A stretch of 64,000 nt of DNA from an uncultured Massilia sp. (lineage in GTDB: Bacteria; Pseudomonadota; Gammaproteobacteria; Burkholderiales; Burkholderiaceae), in the NCBI GenBank assembly GCA_946481275.1, contig CAMLMV010000014.1, forward strand, positions 1 through 64,000, read 5' to 3'. Of this stretch, positions 62,313 through 64,000 are shown in pieces (within the stretch, counting starts at the first letter, position 1; each line of letters begins with the position of its first letter). The notes below the pieces were generated by a model. It was not told the DNA's origin. It saw only the letters and a list, made by a program, of their open reading frames with translations, and did no database searches. Position numbers and translations under genes: made by a program.

Positions 62313-64000
62313 ATGACCATCAGTTTCCAACGCCGGCGCCTGCTGCAGGGCGCGGCGGCATCCGCTGCACTCCTGCCCTTTACGGGCACCATTCACGCGG
62401 CCGCCTCGCAACGCTTCGCGATCGGCGAGCACGACTTCCTGCTGGACGGGAAGCCGATCCAGATCCGCTGCGGCGAAATGCACTTCGCCCGCGTGCCGCG
62501 CGAGTACTGGGCGCACCGCCTGAAGACCATCAAGGCGATGGGCCTCAACGCGGTGTGCGCCTACCTGTTCTGGAATTACCACGAATGGAGAGAAGGCCGC
62601 TACGACTGGGCTGCGCAGCGCGACGCGGCCGAATTCTGCCGGCTCGCGCAGCAGGAGGGGCTGTGGGTGATCCTGCGTCCCGGCCCCTATGCTTGCGCGG
62701 AGTGGGAGATGGGCGGCATGCCGTGGTGGCTCCTCAAGCACGACGGCGACGCGTTCCTGCGCACGCGCGACGAGGCGTACCTGGCCCCGGCGCGGCGCTG
62801 GATGAAGGAGGTCGGACGCGTGCTCGGGCCGCAGCAGGTCACGCACGGCGGGAACATCCTGATGGTGCAGGTCGAGAACGAGTACGGCTTCTACGGCGAC
62901 GACGTGGGCTACCTGCGCGTCCTGCGCCAGGCGCTGCTGGATGCGGGCTTCGACGTCCCGCTGTTCCAGTGCAATCCGACGAATGCCGTCGCCCGCACGC
63001 ATATTCCGGAACTGTTCACGGTGGCGAACTTCGGCAGCGACCCGGCCGCCGGCTTCAAGGCGCTGGACGCCGTGCAGAAGGGCCCCCGCATGTGCGGCGA
63101 GTACTACTCCGGCTGGTTCGACACGTGGGGTTCGCCGCACCGCCGCGGCGGCGTGGAAGGCGCGACGAAGGACATCGCCGCGATGCTGAAGGCGAACGGT
63201 TCGTTCAGCCTGTACATGGCGCACGGCGGCACCACGTTCGGCCTGTGGGGCGGCTGCGACCGTCCGTTCCGGCCCGATACGACGAGCTACGACTACGATG
63301 CGCCGATCAGCGAGGCGGGCTGGATCGGCGAGAAATTCGATGCGTACCGCGCCGCGATGACCCCGTTCCTGGCGCCGGGCGAAAAGCTGCCGGCACCGCC
63401 GCCGCGCAATCCGGTGATGACGATCGCTCCGTTCGCGCTGGCGGAATCCGTTCCGGTGAAGGCGAGCCTGCCGGCACGCGTGATCAAGGACGTTTCACCC
63501 AAGCCGATCGAGCAGTACGACATCAGCCGCGGTCTCGTCTCGTACCGCGTGACCTTGCCGGCCGGCCCGGCGGGCGTCGTGGAAGTGGCTCGTGCGCGCG
63601 ACCTCGCGTGGATCACGCTCGACGGCAAGCCGATCGGCACGTTCGACACGCGCTACCGCCGCTACAAGGTCGACGTGCCGGCGCGCAGCAAGCCGGCCGT
63701 GCTGGACATCCTGCTGTACACGATCGCGCGTGTGAACTTCGGCGTGGAGATCCATGACCGCAAGGGCATCCACGGCCCGGTGACGTTCACGCCGAAAGGC
63801 GCGGCGGCGCAACCGCTGGAGAACTGGGAAATCCGCGCGCTCGACTTCGACGCGGACGGCGTGCTGCCGAAGCTCGCCTTTAAAAAGGGCCGGGGCAAGG
63901 GCGCGGCGTTCTATCGCGGCGGCTTCGATGCGGCGCGCACGGAGGATACCTTCCTCGACATGTCCGCGTGGGGCCAGGGTGTCGTCTGGGTCAACGGCCG
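62313..64000 (+). CDS. GH35 beta-galactosidase, Tat-exported (cut by the window end)
   Basis: Partial: 562 codons lie in the window and the frame is open at 64000. The twin-arginine signal RRRLLQG with a hydrophobic stretch ends near residue 30. The GH35 barrel has FAIGEHDFLLDGKPIQIRCGEMHFARVPREYW, the acid/base Glu190 in ENEYG and the nucleophile Glu263 in GEYYSGWFDTWG, both present. It removes terminal beta-galactose, as found in arabinogalactan, rhamnogalacturonan side chains or other glycans. It is the likely co-transcribed partner of the TonB receptor. Confidence 0.88.
   Translation, partial: MTISFQRRRLLQGAAASAALLPFTGTIHAAASQRFAIGEHDFLLDGKPIQIRCGEMHFARVPREYWAHRLKTIKAMGLNAVCAYLFWNYHEWREGRYDWAAQRDAAEFCRLAQQEGLWVILRPGPYACAEWEMGGMPWWLLKHDGDAFLRTRDEAYLAPARRWMKEVGRVLGPQQVTHGGNILMVQVENEYGFYGDDVGYLRVLRQALLDAGFDVPLFQCNPTNAVARTHIPELFTVANFGSDPAAGFKALDAVQKGPRMCGEYYSGWFDTWGSPHRRGGVEGATKDIAAMLKANGSFSLYMAHGGTTFGLWGGCDRPFRPDTTSYDYDAPISEAGWIGEKFDAYRAAMTPFLAPGEKLPAPPPRNPVMTIAPFALAESVPVKASLPARVIKDVSPKPIEQYDISRGLVSYRVTLPAGPAGVVEVARARDLAWITLDGKPIGTFDTRYRRYKVDVPARSKPAVLDILLYTIARVNFGVEIHDRKGIHGPVTFTPKGAAAQPLENWEIRALDFDADGVLPKLAFKKGRGKGAAFYRGGFDAARTEDTFLDMSAWGQGVVWVNG

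Noticed and set aside
59316..63224. A 1302-codon open frame on the minus strand
   Set aside because: It mirrors the TonB receptor and GH35 genes, is His/Arg/Val-rich without motifs, and is a product of high GC at third codon positions. The plus-strand genes have full family signatures.

Overview
The window is about 64 kb of high-GC (roughly two-thirds G+C) Gram-negative chromosome. It has outer-membrane porins, a large TonB-dependent receptor, LysR/LacI/GntR regulators and a nag-type gentisate cluster. Protein style and gene content best fit a soil or plant-associated betaproteobacterium of the Burkholderiales, probably Oxalobacteraceae (Massilia/Duganella-like). This is judged from recognition only, since no search was run. 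I saw no tRNA, rRNA, CRISPR array, integrase or intact insertion sequence.

Layout. (1) 39-10966: salicylate/gentisate catabolism. A divergent LysR regulator faces genes for a three-component Rieske salicylate 5-hydroxylase (reductase, large and small oxygenase subunits, ferredoxin), gentisate 1,2-dioxygenase, maleylpyruvate isomerase, fumarylpyruvate hydrolase, an aromatic-acid MFS importer, a porin and a chemoreceptor. Together they cover salicylate sensing and uptake through to fumarate plus pyruvate. (2) 11194-14614: a secreted HAF-repeat/PKD protein divergent from a GH43 glycosidase. (3) 14673-17945: an orphan 1090-residue protein of unknown function with lower GC than its surroundings. 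(4) 18073-26627: LysR/transporter pairs, a TauE/SafE exporter, a cyanide-insensitive-type bd quinol oxidase (cioAB plus a 43-residue third subunit) and a RidA protein. (5) 26716-39763: a sensor diguanylate cyclase, then an almost complete non-phosphorylating L-fucose pathway (mutarotase, dehydrogenase, lactonase, two-part UxaA-type dehydratase, SDR dehydrogenase, FAH-type hydrolase, L-lactate dehydrogenase, FucP permease, FadR-type GntR regulator). A shared 16-nt sequence within a 6-10-6 palindrome lies before two transcription units. (6) 40136-41310: small secreted proteins, including a tandem cysteine-rich pair. (7) 41314-46329: a four-gene, stop/start-overlapping MacB-type export operon whose first adaptor is a double-length tandem duplication. 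(8) 46391-51943: an MocR regulator opposite an AhpD-like protein, then an FAD monooxygenase/MFS pair and an Old Yellow Enzyme. (9) 52112-64000: a polysaccharide-use locus (two paralogous LacI regulators, heparinase II/III-like lyase, GH105, MFS symporter, TonB-dependent receptor, Tat-exported GH35 cut by the window end). Short LacI-type operator sequences recur in its intergenic regions.

The strongest candidates for something undescribed are the L-fucose regulon with its 6-10-6 operator, the double-adaptor ABC exporter, the orphan 1090-residue protein, the tandem six-cysteine secreted pair, and the LacI operator network of the polysaccharide locus. All functional assignments are by family recognition. 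Substrates are inferred from gene neighbourhood.
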